Shown: piece by piece, positions 1 to 7,230 of the stretch | Layout of the letters: each line of letters starts with the position of its first letter | Position numbering within the stretch: position 1 is the first letter of the stretch | Origin: Streptosporangiaceae bacterium | Lineage (GTDB): Bacteria > Actinomycetota > Actinomycetes > Streptosporangiales > Streptosporangiaceae | Direction of reading: 5' to 3' | NCBI GenBank assembly: GCA_030040815.1 | Contig: JASHSZ010000474.1 | Location: 1-13,220, forward strand | Length of the DNA stretch: 13,220 nt | The notes under the pieces: model-generated | The model's database searches: none | The model's input: the letters and a program-made list of their open reading frames with translations, nothing else | Told to the model about the DNA's origin: nothing | Translations under genes and position numbers: made by a program

Positions 1-1081
1 CGAGGGGATCGGTGGGAAGAAGGCGGTGACCTGGCGGCTGGTCGACGCCGCTGTGCCGCGGGCCAGCTGGGCGGAGACGGTCGCGGCCAGGGCCGCCGAG
101 CTGGTAGCGCGCTCGGGCCGGCCCGCGGGCGCCCAGGGCATCGAGCTGACGCCCCTGCGCAAGACCCGCACCGAAGCGGAGATCGCCTACCGGCACGTCA
201 CGGCCCGGCTGGACCGCGGACGGGCGGTAGCAGACATCACGGTCAGCGGTCCCGAAACCGGCGCGCCCGCTGACGTCACCGCGATGCACCAGCAGGGAAC
301 GGGGTTCTGGTCTCTCGCGGTCGCCCGGGAGCTGGACGACCTGGTGCTGGACCTGCGCACCAACGAGCTGGAGCTCGGCACGTGGGTGCTGCGCGCCCGC
401 GGAGACGCGGGCCTGGTGCTGGCCCACGACGGACTGTTGCTGGCACACCGGGATGACTGGCTGGCGAACGAGGTCATTCACTACTGGAAGCGGACGCTGA
501 AGCGGCTGGACGTGACCAGCCGGAGTCTGATCGCGCTCATCGAGCCGGGTAGCTGCTTTGCCGGGTCGGTGCTAGAGCTGGCCCTCGCGGCCGACCGCAG
601 CTACATGCTGTCCGGGCTGGACGCCGGCGCCGCGGACTCGGCCGCCGAGCCCGCGGTGGTGACGCTGGCCGAGATGAATCTGGGCCCGTTGCCTATGGCC
701 AACGGCCTGACCCGGCTGGCCACCCGGTTCTACGGCGACGAGGCTGGCCTCTCGGCAGCCCAGCAGCGGGCCGGCGAGCCGCTGGACGCCGAAGACGCCG
801 AGCAGATCGGGCTGGTCACCTTCGCACCCGACGATATTGACTGGGCAGAGGAGGTCCGGATCGCGACCGAGGAGCGGGCGAGCTTCTCACCGGACGCTCT
901 CACCGGCCTGGAGGCCAACTACCGGTTCGCCGGGCCGGAGACGATGGAGACGAAGATCTTCGGCCGACTGACCGCGTGGCAGAACTGGATCTTCACCCGG
1001 CCGAACGCCTCCGGCCCGGACGGTGCGCTGCGCCGGTACGGCACCGGTCGGCGCGCCGACTTCGACAGGAAGCGAGTGTGA
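1..1081 (+). CDS. boxC: BoxC, benzoyl-CoA-dihydrodiol / 2,3-epoxybenzoyl-CoA lyase (5'-truncated by window edge)
   Basis: Crotonase-superfamily enzyme that hydrolytically opens the 2,3-epoxide of benzoyl-CoA, giving 3,4-didehydroadipyl-CoA semialdehyde and formate, in the cytoplasmic box pathway. The reading frame is open from base 2 (EGIGGKKAVTWRLVD), so the GTG at 26 is an internal valine and the gene starts upstream of the window. About 359 codons are visible out of the roughly 550 usual for BoxC. Recognisable pieces are the central FWSLAVARELDDLVLDLR block, the IEPGSCFAGSVLELALAADR segment (crotonase-type oxyanion and helix region), LAEMNLGPLPMANGLTRLA, and the diagnostic C-terminus with ETMETKIFGRLTAWQNWIF and YGTGRR. 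The TGA stop lies 6 nt before boxB, so the two are surely cotranscribed. The identification is firm. Only the N-terminal domain cannot be inspected. Confidence 0.95.
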   Translation, partial: EGIGGKKAVTWRLVDAAVPRASWAETVAARAAELVARSGRPAGAQGIELTPLRKTRTEAEIAYRHVTARLDRGRAVADITVSGPETGAPADVTAMHQQGTGFWSLAVARELDDLVLDLRTNELELGTWVLRARGDAGLVLAHDGLLLAHRDDWLANEVIHYWKRTLKRLDVTSRSLIALIEPGSCFAGSVLELALAADRSYMLSGLDAGAADSAAEPAVVTLAEMNLGPLPMANGLTRLATRFYGDEAGLSAAQQRAGEPLDAEDAEQIGLVTFAPDDIDWAEEVRIATEERASFSPDALTGLEANYRFAGPETMETKIFGRLTAWQNWIFTRPNASGPDGALRRYGTGRRADFDRKRV

Positions 1082-1087
1082 CCCGAG

Positions 1088-2506
1088 ATGACCGTGTCGC
1101 CGGATTACACCGAGAAGATTCCGAACAACGTCGACCTGCGGGAGGACCGGCGGCTGCAGCGAGCGCTGGAGTCCTGGCAGCCGAACTTTCTGACCTGGTG
1201 GGAATCCATGGGGCCCACGCTGCCGACCCGGGATGTGTACCTGCGGACCGCGGTCAACGTGGGCCGCGAGGGCTGGGCGCATTTCGCCCACGTGCCGATG
1301 CGGGACTACCGGTGGGGCATCTTCCTGGCCGAGCGGGATCCGGGCCGGTTGGTCGGGTTCGGCGAGCACCAGGGCGAGCCGGCCTGGCAGCAGGTGCCCG
1401 GGGAGTACCGGGCTGACCTGCGGCGGCTCATCGTCATCCAGGGCGACACCGAGCCGGCGTCGGTCGAGCAGCAGCGCAACCTAGGCGCGTCCGCGCCCAG
1501 CCTCTACGACCTGCGGAACTTGTTCCAGGTGAACGTGGAGGAAGGCCGCCACCTGTGGGCGATGGTGTACCTGCTGCACGCCTACTTCGGCCGGGAGGGC
1601 CGGGAAGAAGCCGACGAACTGCTGCACCGTAACTCCGGCAGCGTGGACAGCCCGCGCATTCTCGGCGCGTTCAACGAGGAGACCCCTGACTGGCTCAGCT
1701 TCTATATGTTCACCTACTTCACCGATCGGGACGGCAAATATCAGCTCGGCACGCTGAAGGAGTCGGCGTTCGACCCGCTGTCGCGGACCTGCGAGTTCAT
1801 GCTCAAGGAAGAGGCCCATCACATGATGGTGGGAACGACCGGCGTGGACCGCGTGATCGAGCGCACCGCGCAGCTCATGGTGGAAAACGACACCGATGAC
1901 GTGACCGGTTTCGGCGCCATCCCGCTGCCGGTGATCCAGCGCTACCTCAACTTCCACTATTCGGTGTCGCTGGACTTGTTCGGCGGCGAGACCTCCACCA
2001 ACGTCGCCAGCTACTACACCGCCGGGCTAAAGGGCCGGTGGCTGGAGGGCCGGCGCCGCGACGACCACAAGCTCGCCGATGACGGCATGCTGGTGGACGC
2101 CCTCGTGGACGGTGAGATCGGGCAGACCGAGGTTGCGGCGCTGACCGGGCTGAACACCGACCTGCGCCGGGAGTACATCGCCGATTGCCAGAGCGGCGTC
2201 AACCGGTGGAACAAGATCCTCGAATCGGCGGGGCTCCCGTGGCGGCTCGCCCTGCCGCACATCGCGTTCAACCGGAAGGTGGGCGCGTTCGGCGGCATCG
2301 AGGCAACCCCGGCGGGCGAACTGATCAGCGCCGCGGAGTGGCAGCAGCGCAAGGGCGAGTGGCTGCCCACCGACGTCGACAAGACCTACATCCGATCCCT
2401 CATGCAGCCGGTCTACGAACGTGGCAAGATCGCAGCCTGGATCGCCCCGCCCCGGAACGGCATCAACGGCCAGCCGTTCGACTACGACTACGTCCACCTC
2501 GCCTAG
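1088..2506 (+). CDS. boxB: BoxB, benzoyl-CoA 2,3-epoxidase (diiron oxygenase component)
   Basis: Class I diiron monooxygenase that converts benzoyl-CoA and O2 to 2,3-epoxybenzoyl-CoA, with electrons from the NADPH-dependent reductase BoxA (not in this window). The length, 472 aa, is the family norm. The expected ligand pattern is complete: E122 (GDTEPASVEQQ), E152 and H155 (VNVEEGRHLW), D213 (YFTDRDGKYQL), and E242 and H245 (LKEEAHHMMVG). The spacing matches the ligand set I recall from the solved Azoarcus enzyme, offset by about two residues. The C-terminus has the usual KIAAWIAPP...FDYDYVHLA. ATG at 1088 follows the boxC stop by 6 nt with no strong Shine-Dalgarno, so translation is probably coupled to boxC. 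The benzoate-CoA ligase follows after 31 nt. The protein looks functional. Confidence 0.96.
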   Translation: MTVSPDYTEKIPNNVDLREDRRLQRALESWQPNFLTWWESMGPTLPTRDVYLRTAVNVGREGWAHFAHVPMRDYRWGIFLAERDPGRLVGFGEHQGEPAWQQVPGEYRADLRRLIVIQGDTEPASVEQQRNLGASAPSLYDLRNLFQVNVEEGRHLWAMVYLLHAYFGREGREEADELLHRNSGSVDSPRILGAFNEETPDWLSFYMFTYFTDRDGKYQLGTLKESAFDPLSRTCEFMLKEEAHHMMVGTTGVDRVIERTAQLMVENDTDDVTGFGAIPLPVIQRYLNFHYSVSLDLFGGETSTNVASYYTAGLKGRWLEGRRRDDHKLADDGMLVDALVDGEIGQTEVAALTGLNTDLRREYIADCQSGVNRWNKILESAGLPWRLALPHIAFNRKVGAFGGIEATPAGELISAAEWQQRKGEWLPTDVDKTYIRSLMQPVYERGKIAAWIAPPRNGINGQPFDYDYVHLA

Positions 2507-2523
2507 ACCGACCCGTCGCGATC

Positions 2524-2540
2524 GGAGTGCACTGGCAATG
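2524..2540 (+). promoter_or_regulatory. ribosome binding site and start of the benzoate-CoA ligase
   Basis: GGAG at 2524-2527 lies 10 nt before ATG 2538. It lies in the 31-nt gap after the boxB stop. It fixes the start against the longer in-frame reading that begins inside boxB. Confidence 0.6.
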
Positions 2541-4142
2541 GCGCAGCTGCTGAACGCGTGCGAGTACCTGCTGGACCGGCGGCTGGCCGCCGCAGACGCG
2601 GACCGCACGGCGCTGACCGGCCCGGCAGGCGAGCTGACGTACGGGCAGCTGCACGACCTGGTGTGCCGGACCGCAACCGGCCTGCGCGCGGCCGGCCTGC
2701 AGCCGGAGCAACGCGTTCTCATGCTGATGGCCGACTCGCCGGCATTCGTCACCGTCTACCTGGCCGCGATGCGGATGGGCGCCATCCCGGTGCCGGTCTC
2801 CACCATGCTGCACGCCGATGGCGTCGCCGACCTGCTGCGTGATTCCCGCGCCCGGCTGCTCGCAGTGACGCCGGAGTTCGCAGGCCCGGCTGTCGAGGCT
2901 GCCGCCGCCGCGCCGGAGCTGGCCGGGATCATCCTCGGGGGTTCCGATGGACCGGCCGCACGGGATGCGACCGCGCGGCCGCTTGCCGACGCGCCGGTAC
3001 CGGTGCACCTGCTCGCCGAGCTGGCCGCCGGGCCGCGGGACGAGGCGGTGTATGACACCTCGCTTGACTCGCCGGCGTTCTGGCTCTACACCTCTGGCAC
3101 GACCGGCCTGCCGAAGGGGGCAATGCACCGGCACGGCTCGATCCCGGTGGTCTGCGAGACCTACGGGGCGCAGGTGCTCGGCATCCGGCCGGACGACCGG
3201 TGTCTGTCCGCGGCGAAGGCGTTCTTCGCCTACGGCCTCGGCAACTCGATCCTGTTCCCGCTGTCGGTGGGCGCGTCCGCCGTGCTCGAGCCGGCCCCGG
3301 CGCGGCCGCCGACGCTCACCGCGCTCACGCAGAAATTCGGCGCCACGCTGTTCTTCGCCGGACCCACCTTCTTCGCCAACATGCTCAATGCCGGGCTGAC
3401 GGCCGACGCGCTGGCGGGCGTGCGGCTGGCTGCCTCGGCCGGCGAGGCGCTGCCGGCCGCGTTGCAGCGGCGGTGGACGGCTCACTTCGGCATCGACATT
3501 CTCGACGGCCTGGGCATGACCGAGATGCTGCACATCTTCCTGTCCAACGCGCCGGGCCGGATCCGGCCGGGTACCACAGGCGTGGCCGTTCCCGGCTATG
3601 AGCTTCGGATCGTGGCCGAAGACGGAAGCGACGTGCCCGCCGGCACGCCCGGCACGCTGCTGGTCCGCGGTGATTCCGCGGCGACCGGGTACTGGTCGCG
3701 GTACGCGGCGTCCCGGCAGGTCTTCCAGGGGGAGTGGCTGCGCACCGGCGACACCTACGTGCAGGACTCGCACGGCTATTACGCTTGCCTCGGCCGGACG
3801 GGGGACATGCTCAAGGTGAGCGGCATGTGGATGTCGCCAGCCGAGGTCGAGCAGCGGCTGCTCGCGCATGACGCGGTGGCACAGGCCGTGGTGGTCGCCG
3901 GGCGCGACGCTGACGGTCTCGAGAAGCCGGTCGCCTACGTGATCCTCCGGCCGGGGCGGGCTGCGACCCAGGAGGAGCTGATCGCGTTCAGCCGGGCCGG
4001 GCTGCCGTCGTACAAGCGGCCGCGGCGAGTGGTGTTCGTGGATGGCTATCCCACCACCGCTACCGGAAAGATCCGCCGGGTGGAGCTCCGGGAGATGGCG
4101 ACCGCTGTCTTGCTGGCAGCCGGGGCCGCGGGCGAGCCGTAG
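2538..4142 (+). CDS. bclA: benzoate-CoA ligase
   Basis: ANL-superfamily acyl-CoA synthetase that activates benzoate with ATP and CoA, the entry step of the box pathway. The protein is 534 aa from ATG 2538. That start is preferred to upstream in-frame codons because it follows GGAG at 2524-2527 by 10 nt and opens with the family-like MAQLLNACEYLLDRR. Core motifs, by residue: P-loop YTSGTTGLPKG 184-194, GMTE 326-329, RTGD 402-405, hinge block LGRTGDMLKVSGMWMSP 418-434, and catalytic lysine K511 in TATGKI. The substrate-pocket region AAKAFFAYGLGNSILFPL and GLGMTEMLHIFLSN are characteristic of benzoate-CoA ligases. Aryl specificity (benzoate versus hydroxybenzoates or similar acids) cannot be proved by eye, but the boxC-boxB context supports benzoate. 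The gene ends 3 nt from the convergent membrane-protein gene. Confidence 0.92.
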   Translation: MAQLLNACEYLLDRRLAAADADRTALTGPAGELTYGQLHDLVCRTATGLRAAGLQPEQRVLMLMADSPAFVTVYLAAMRMGAIPVPVSTMLHADGVADLLRDSRARLLAVTPEFAGPAVEAAAAAPELAGIILGGSDGPAARDATARPLADAPVPVHLLAELAAGPRDEAVYDTSLDSPAFWLYTSGTTGLPKGAMHRHGSIPVVCETYGAQVLGIRPDDRCLSAAKAFFAYGLGNSILFPLSVGASAVLEPAPARPPTLTALTQKFGATLFFAGPTFFANMLNAGLTADALAGVRLAASAGEALPAALQRRWTAHFGIDILDGLGMTEMLHIFLSNAPGRIRPGTTGVAVPGYELRIVAEDGSDVPAGTPGTLLVRGDSAATGYWSRYAASRQVFQGEWLRTGDTYVQDSHGYYACLGRTGDMLKVSGMWMSPAEVEQRLLAHDAVAQAVVVAGRDADGLEKPVAYVILRPGRAATQEELIAFSRAGLPSYKRPRRVVFVDGYPTTATGKIRRVELREMATAVLLAAGAAGEP

Positions 4143-4145
4143 TCC

Positions 4146-4895
4146 CTATCCGCCGCGCGAGCGCCAGCCCCGCGGTGCCTTCGCAGCGGTGCCAAGATCC
4201 GGGAACGCCGCTGCAGAGATCATCTGGCGAGCCTCCACGTCCGGGTTCTCGCGGTCGTTGAGCCAGCTCAGAGCCATGACGAAGACGACCGGCACGTAGC
4301 AGAGGCCCGAGACTGCCATGAGCACGCCAACGCCGAGCTCGCGTTCGGCGACCGAGCTCAGTACTCCCGGCGCGGCGGGCGTCGCACCACCGGCAGACAT
4401 GCCGGTCACGTACGCGATCACCCAGATCGTCCACATCGCGACCGCGGCCATCGCGGCCCGCAGCGGCCGGGACAGCGGCTCCCGCGCCGCCGAGGGCCTG
4501 GCGAGCTCCCGCCAGAGCGCGGCATCGGCCGCGACGAGCGTGACGACTTCCACGGCGATCAAGGCGGGGTCGCGCGCCAGCGCGGCCAGCACGGCCGGCA
4601 CCCGCCAGACAACCACGAGCGCGAGGCACGGCAGCAGACTCATGGCGGCCCGGAGGGTAGTCCGGTCGGCGTGCTGCGGCCGGACGGGCCGAGCCCCGAC
4701 GGCTCGGGTGAGCCAGGTCGGCCAGCCAAGGACCAGCAGCGCGGGGACCACCGCGGCGAAGACAGCGAACTGCAGCGCCTGAACAGCCGCGTAGTGCCGC
4801 GCGTCGGTGGCCACTGGGGGCACCGCGACAGCAGCGGCCAGTACCACAGCCACAAGACCCAGCACTGGCCGCAGCCGGGCGAATCGCTCAGTCAT
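4146..4895 (-). CDS. CtaG-like cytochrome c oxidase assembly family membrane protein, histidine-poor variant
   Basis: A 249-aa protein with about six hydrophobic segments (roughly residues 11-27, 38-57, 83-98, 110-126, 147-165, 187-210). The order matches the CtaG/caa3 assembly family: ALQFAVFAAVVPALLVLGWP (family: QHLLLMMVAPPLLVLGxP), VWRVPAVLAALARDPALIAVE (family: xWHLPALY...PALHALEH), and ERELGVGVLMAVSGLCYVPV (family: DQQLGGLIMWxPGGLVYL). Positions normally held by histidine in the QH and EH motifs are F43 and V117 here. The only two histidines, H34 and H75, lie outside the motifs, so a copper-related role is doubtful. ATG 4895 has GAGAGG about 6 nt upstream. The gene converges on the ligase gene (3 nt gap) with no obvious terminator between them. 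Fold assignment is fairly sure, function is not. Confidence 0.75.
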   Translation of the reverse strand: MTERFARLRPVLGLVAVVLAAAVAVPPVATDARHYAAVQALQFAVFAAVVPALLVLGWPTWLTRAVGARPVRPQHADRTTLRAAMSLLPCLALVVVWRVPAVLAALARDPALIAVEVVTLVAADAALWRELARPSAAREPLSRPLRAAMAAVAMWTIWVIAYVTGMSAGGATPAAPGVLSSVAERELGVGVLMAVSGLCYVPVVFVMALSWLNDRENPDVEARQMISAAAFPDLGTAAKAPRGWRSRGG

Positions 4896-5063
4896 GCTTG
4901 CCTCTCTTCCGGCGCGCGGTCAGCAGACTAACCCGGTCAGTGGCCGAAAGCGTTACGCTCCGACGTGTTTCCAGCCTTTTCGTCATGTGGTTTGGTTTGC
5001 ACGAAACCTCTATGACGGCGCGAGAGCGGCCTCCGCAGGGCACGGCGAGAGACTCACCGGCGC
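4896..5063. other. intergenic region upstream of the CtaG-like gene
   Basis: A 168-bp gap that should hold the promoter of the leftward CtaG-like gene and the end of the DUF5709 transcript. It is less GC-rich than its surroundings. It contains a small palindrome AGCGTTACGCT (4949-4959), an inverted repeat GGTTT-GCACG-AAACC (4994-5008), and a possible -10 TAGTCT on the - strand about 40 nt from the start codon with no convincing -35. No small gene is apparent. Confidence 0.35.
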
Positions 5064-5549
5064 TCAGGACCCGGTGTCGCCGTCCTCCTGGTAGTGCAGG
5101 GCAGCTTCCTCGGCGGTCGCGCCGCCGCCATCGATGCCCGTGTCGCGGGCAGTGGCGTCGGTGTCCCAGGCCCGAAAGACGTCCCAGGTGTCGTCCGCGG
5201 CCGGGGTGATCAGCCTGCCCGCTCGCGGGTCGGGGCCGTCGGCCCCAGCAAACCTCGCAATGTCGTCATCCGACGCATTCTCGTCCCAGGGGACGCCGTC
5301 GGGGCGGTCATCCTCCGGCTCGAGGCCGACGTCGGGCTCCTCCTCCGCGAGCAGTTGATCAAGGGACTCGCCGGCTTGCTGCTCCTCGGCGGTCGAGCCG
5401 AATCTCATCCCCGCTGACCAGCGGTCCGGGGTGGCCACCCCCCGGTCGAGCGGATCGTCTCCGGGCGGCGCCGCCAGGGTGTCGAACGAGTCGAGGACCT
5501 CGTAGTCCGTTAGGTCTTCGGACTCATGGCGCCGCTCAGCGGGCATCAC
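5064..5549 (-). CDS. DUF5709 family protein
   Basis: An acidic, Asp/Glu/Gly-rich soluble protein of 160-161 aa with no signal peptide or membrane segment. It matches the actinobacterial DUF5709 pattern: an ESLDQLLAEEEPDV block near residue 81, a central PRAGRLITPAADDTWDVF segment, and the terminal pattern ending in GATAEEAALHYQED. The function of the family is unknown and nothing here suggests one. The start is either GTG 5549 or the next codon, ATG 5546. A strong GGGAGGGAG lies 7 nt before the GTG and 10 nt before the ATG, so both are usable. The gene stands alone, divergent from the DUF72 gene. Confidence 0.8.
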   Translation of the reverse strand: MMPAERRHESEDLTDYEVLDSFDTLAAPPGDDPLDRGVATPDRWSAGMRFGSTAEEQQAGESLDQLLAEEEPDVGLEPEDDRPDGVPWDENASDDDIARFAGADGPDPRAGRLITPAADDTWDVFRAWDTDATARDTGIDGGGATAEEAALHYQEDGDTGS

Positions 5550-5644
5550 TCGGCTCCCTCCCGGTCAGGCGCGGGTAATTCCGCGATCGGCCCGGCGATC
5601 CGGCAGTTTCCGCCTGCCACGGCCGCCTAGGTCCGACGCTTCCC

Positions 5645-5654
5645 AGGTTAACCT
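5645..5654. promoter_or_regulatory. perfect 10-bp palindrome in the DUF5709/DUF72 divergent intergenic region
   Basis: AGGTTAACCT is self-complementary and sits in the 220-bp gap between two divergent genes. It could be an operator. It also contains TAACCT, which fits TANNNT on either strand, but no matching -35 is visible. The rest of the gap (5550-5769) shows nothing else recognisable apart from the two start regions. Confidence 0.25.
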
Positions 5655-5757
5655 TCAGGGCCCGGGCGGGTCCCGCGCTGTCTCGCGAACGGCCATGGCG
5701 GCGGCCAGCCGGCCGCACGGCCCCGTTCCCCGTGGTGGTCCTGTCGGGCGCACGTTC

Positions 5758-5772
5758 TACCCTTCGGCCATG
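5758..5772 (+). promoter_or_regulatory. putative -10 element of a leaderless DUF72 transcript
   Basis: TACCCT (5758-5763) fits the actinobacterial TANNNT -10 and ends 6 nt before the A of ATG 5770. This is the exact geometry of a leaderless message starting at the A. No Shine-Dalgarno is visible upstream of 5770. The -35 region (near 5735) is weak, so this is an inference from spacing. Confidence 0.35.
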
Positions 5773-6660
5773 GGACACATCCAGGTTGGGACGGCGTCCT
5801 GGACGGACCGGACGCTCATCGCCTCAGGCTGGTATCCGCCGGAGGCGGACACGCCCGCTAAGCGGCTGCAGTTCTACGCGCGGCAGTTCCCGCTCGTCGA
5901 GGTGGACGCGACCTATTACGCGCTGCCGGCCGAGCAGACCGCGATCGCGTGGGCTGAGCGCACCCCGTCCGGGTTCACGTTCAACATCAAGGCGTTCAGC
6001 CTGTTCACCCAGCACCCGACTCGGGTCGCCGCGCTGCCCACTGACCTGCGCGAGGCTGCGGAGCACACCGGGAAGGACCCGTTCTACCTGCGGCAGCTTG
6101 ACCCCGCGGCCGCCGAGCAGGCGTGGGACCGGTTCCTTGGCGCGCTGGAGCCGCTGCAGCAGGCCGGCAAGCTGGGCGCGATCCTGCTTCAGTTCCCGCA
6201 GTGGTTCCCGATCTCGCGGTCCAGCAAGGACTACATCCTGTCGTGCGCGGAGCGGGTCGCGCCGCGCCGGGTGTGCATCGAGTTCCGCAACCGCACCTGG
6301 ATGACGCCCGACAACCAGCGGGAGACGCTGAAGTTCCTCGCCGACCACGACCTGCCGTACGTCTGCGTGGACATGCCGCAGGGCTACCCGACGTCGATCC
6401 CGCCGGTGCTGGCTGCGACCAGCGATCTCGCCGTGGTGCGGCTGCACGGCCACTCGGACAAGTGGACGAGCAAGGACATCCACGAGCGATTCGGGTACCG
6501 CTATAGCGACAGCGAGCTCCGCGAGTGGGCACCGAAGATCGGCGGGCTCGCCGAGACCGCCGAGACCACGCACGTCCTGTTCAATAACTGTTATCGAGAC
6601 TTTGCGCAGACGAACGCCCGGCAGCTAATGGACCTGCTGACCAGCGACGATACCTGCTAG
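5770..6660 (+). CDS. DUF72 domain protein (YecE-like TIM-barrel fold)
   Basis: A 296-aa member of DUF72, a widespread TIM-barrel family of unsettled function. The family's N-terminal signature IQVGTASWTDRTL follows directly after ATG 5770, so this start is preferred to ATG 5695, which would add a Pro/Gly-rich tail without similarity. Other family blocks, by residue: FPLVEVDATYYALP 40-53, GFTFNIKAFSLFTQHPTR 68-85, GAILLQFPQWF 136-146, CIEFRNRTW 169-177, AVVRLHGHSDKW 221-232, and FNNCYRDFAQTNARQL 271-286. The last 25 sense codons (from AAT 6583) use A/T third bases in 7 cases (AAT, TGT, TAT, CGA, TTT, CTA, GAT), against roughly one in ten in the earlier part that I checked. A recombinase remnant starts within 10 nt of the stop, and a second, host-like copy of this gene end lies at 8645-8734. 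The 3' end may therefore have been supplied by an integrated element. Confidence 0.88.
   Translation: MGHIQVGTASWTDRTLIASGWYPPEADTPAKRLQFYARQFPLVEVDATYYALPAEQTAIAWAERTPSGFTFNIKAFSLFTQHPTRVAALPTDLREAAEHTGKDPFYLRQLDPAAAEQAWDRFLGALEPLQQAGKLGAILLQFPQWFPISRSSKDYILSCAERVAPRRVCIEFRNRTWMTPDNQRETLKFLADHDLPYVCVDMPQGYPTSIPPVLAATSDLAVVRLHGHSDKWTSKDIHERFGYRYSDSELREWAPKIGGLAETAETTHVLFNNCYRDFAQTNARQLMDLLTSDDTC
6604..6620 (+). repeat. candidate left att-like core in the DUF72 3' end
   Basis: GCGCAG-AC-GAACGCCCG here recurs as GCGCAG-GT-GAACGCCCG at 8687-8703, in the same frame and at the same protein position (AQxNAR). It is the longest nearly identical stretch shared by the two DUF72 ends and a plausible crossover zone for an integrative element. 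It could equally be simple coding conservation between paralogues. Confidence 0.3.
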
Positions 6661-6665
6661 GCGGG

Positions 6666-7118
6666 TTGCCATGTCGCTCCTACGGCCGCGCCCTGGCATC
6701 GCTCGCCGGCTGGCTCGCCGAAAACCACCCCGTCCGCCGCCCCGGCGACGTCACCCGAGCCGACATCCGCGGCTGGCTCGCCTGGGTCACCCGCACCCGG
6801 TCGGCATCGACGGCCCGTACCTGGCTCGCGGGAGTCCGGCGCTTCTTCAGGTTCGCGGCAGCCGAGGACGAGATCAGCACCGATCCGACCATCGGGGTGC
6901 GCGGACCTGCGCCAGCCGAGCCGGTCACCGAGGTGCTCGCAGCTGACGAGCTGAAGGCGCTTCTGGCCGCGTGCGGCGGGAAGTCGTTCACTGCGCGGCG
7001 GGACACCGCGATCATCTTCACGGCTACGACTTCGGCGAGGTCGGGCTGGGGCCCGGCCGCCGGGACAGAGTCGGCGGCCGGGGGCCTGGTGGTGTGCGTG
7101 GTGGCTGCCATGGCCTAG
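6666..7118 (+). pseudogene. tyrosine recombinase (XerC/D-type integrase), N-terminal fragment
   Basis: From a TTG at 6666 to about 7016 the frame reads as the SAM-like core-binding domain and the beginning of the catalytic domain of a phage-type integrase: RSYGRALASLAGWLAEN, DVTRADIRGWLAWV, RSASTARTWLAGVRRFFRFA, EPVTEVLAADELKALLAACG, and FTARRDTAII. The first 15-25 residues normally ahead of RSYGRAL are missing, so the 5' end seems cut off close to the DUF72 stop. After DTAII the sequence stops resembling a recombinase. The helix with the first catalytic arginine (typically RRGEL or RVSEL) is absent, and a TAG at 7116-7118 closes the frame. It is a non-functional remnant whose C-terminal half resumes in the same frame at about 7239. 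Confidence 0.75.
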
Positions 7119-7230
7119 AACCCCTGTCCGGTACGGCTCAGAAGCGAGTTGGTGCCCTGCTGGGTGACGATGCCGTAAGAGCTGCACGCGCCGACGGTCC
7201 AGCCACCCGAGTTTGGCAGCGTGCCCGCGA
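7020..7230 (-). other. unrelated coding-like segment interrupting the integrase (end of one ORF, start of another, minus strand)
   Basis: Read on the minus strand, this stretch looks like the junction of two tightly spaced genes. One frame runs from about 7230 to a TAG at 7117-7115 (VVAGTLPNSGGWTVGAC, ending TNSLLSRTGQGF) with mostly G/C third bases. After 3 nt, ATG 7111 opens a second G/C3-rich frame (MAATTHTTRPPAADSV, then PDLAEVVAVK), with AGGGG about 9 nt before it. That frame is cut at about 7020, where integrase sequence begins on the other strand. I do not recognise either protein. The arrangement suggests a short fragment of another locus replaced the middle of the integrase. An alternative is a badly scrambled native segment, since its length is close to what is missing. 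Confidence 0.4.

Noticed and set aside
2463..3869. 468-codon open frame on the - strand
   Set aside because: It is antisense to the benzoate-CoA ligase, which has a full set of adenylate-forming enzyme motifs. The antisense product resembles nothing.
5695..5769. N-terminal extension of DUF72 from ATG 5695
   Set aside because: The 25 extra residues are low-complexity Pro/Gly/Arg and the family signature starts right after ATG 5770.
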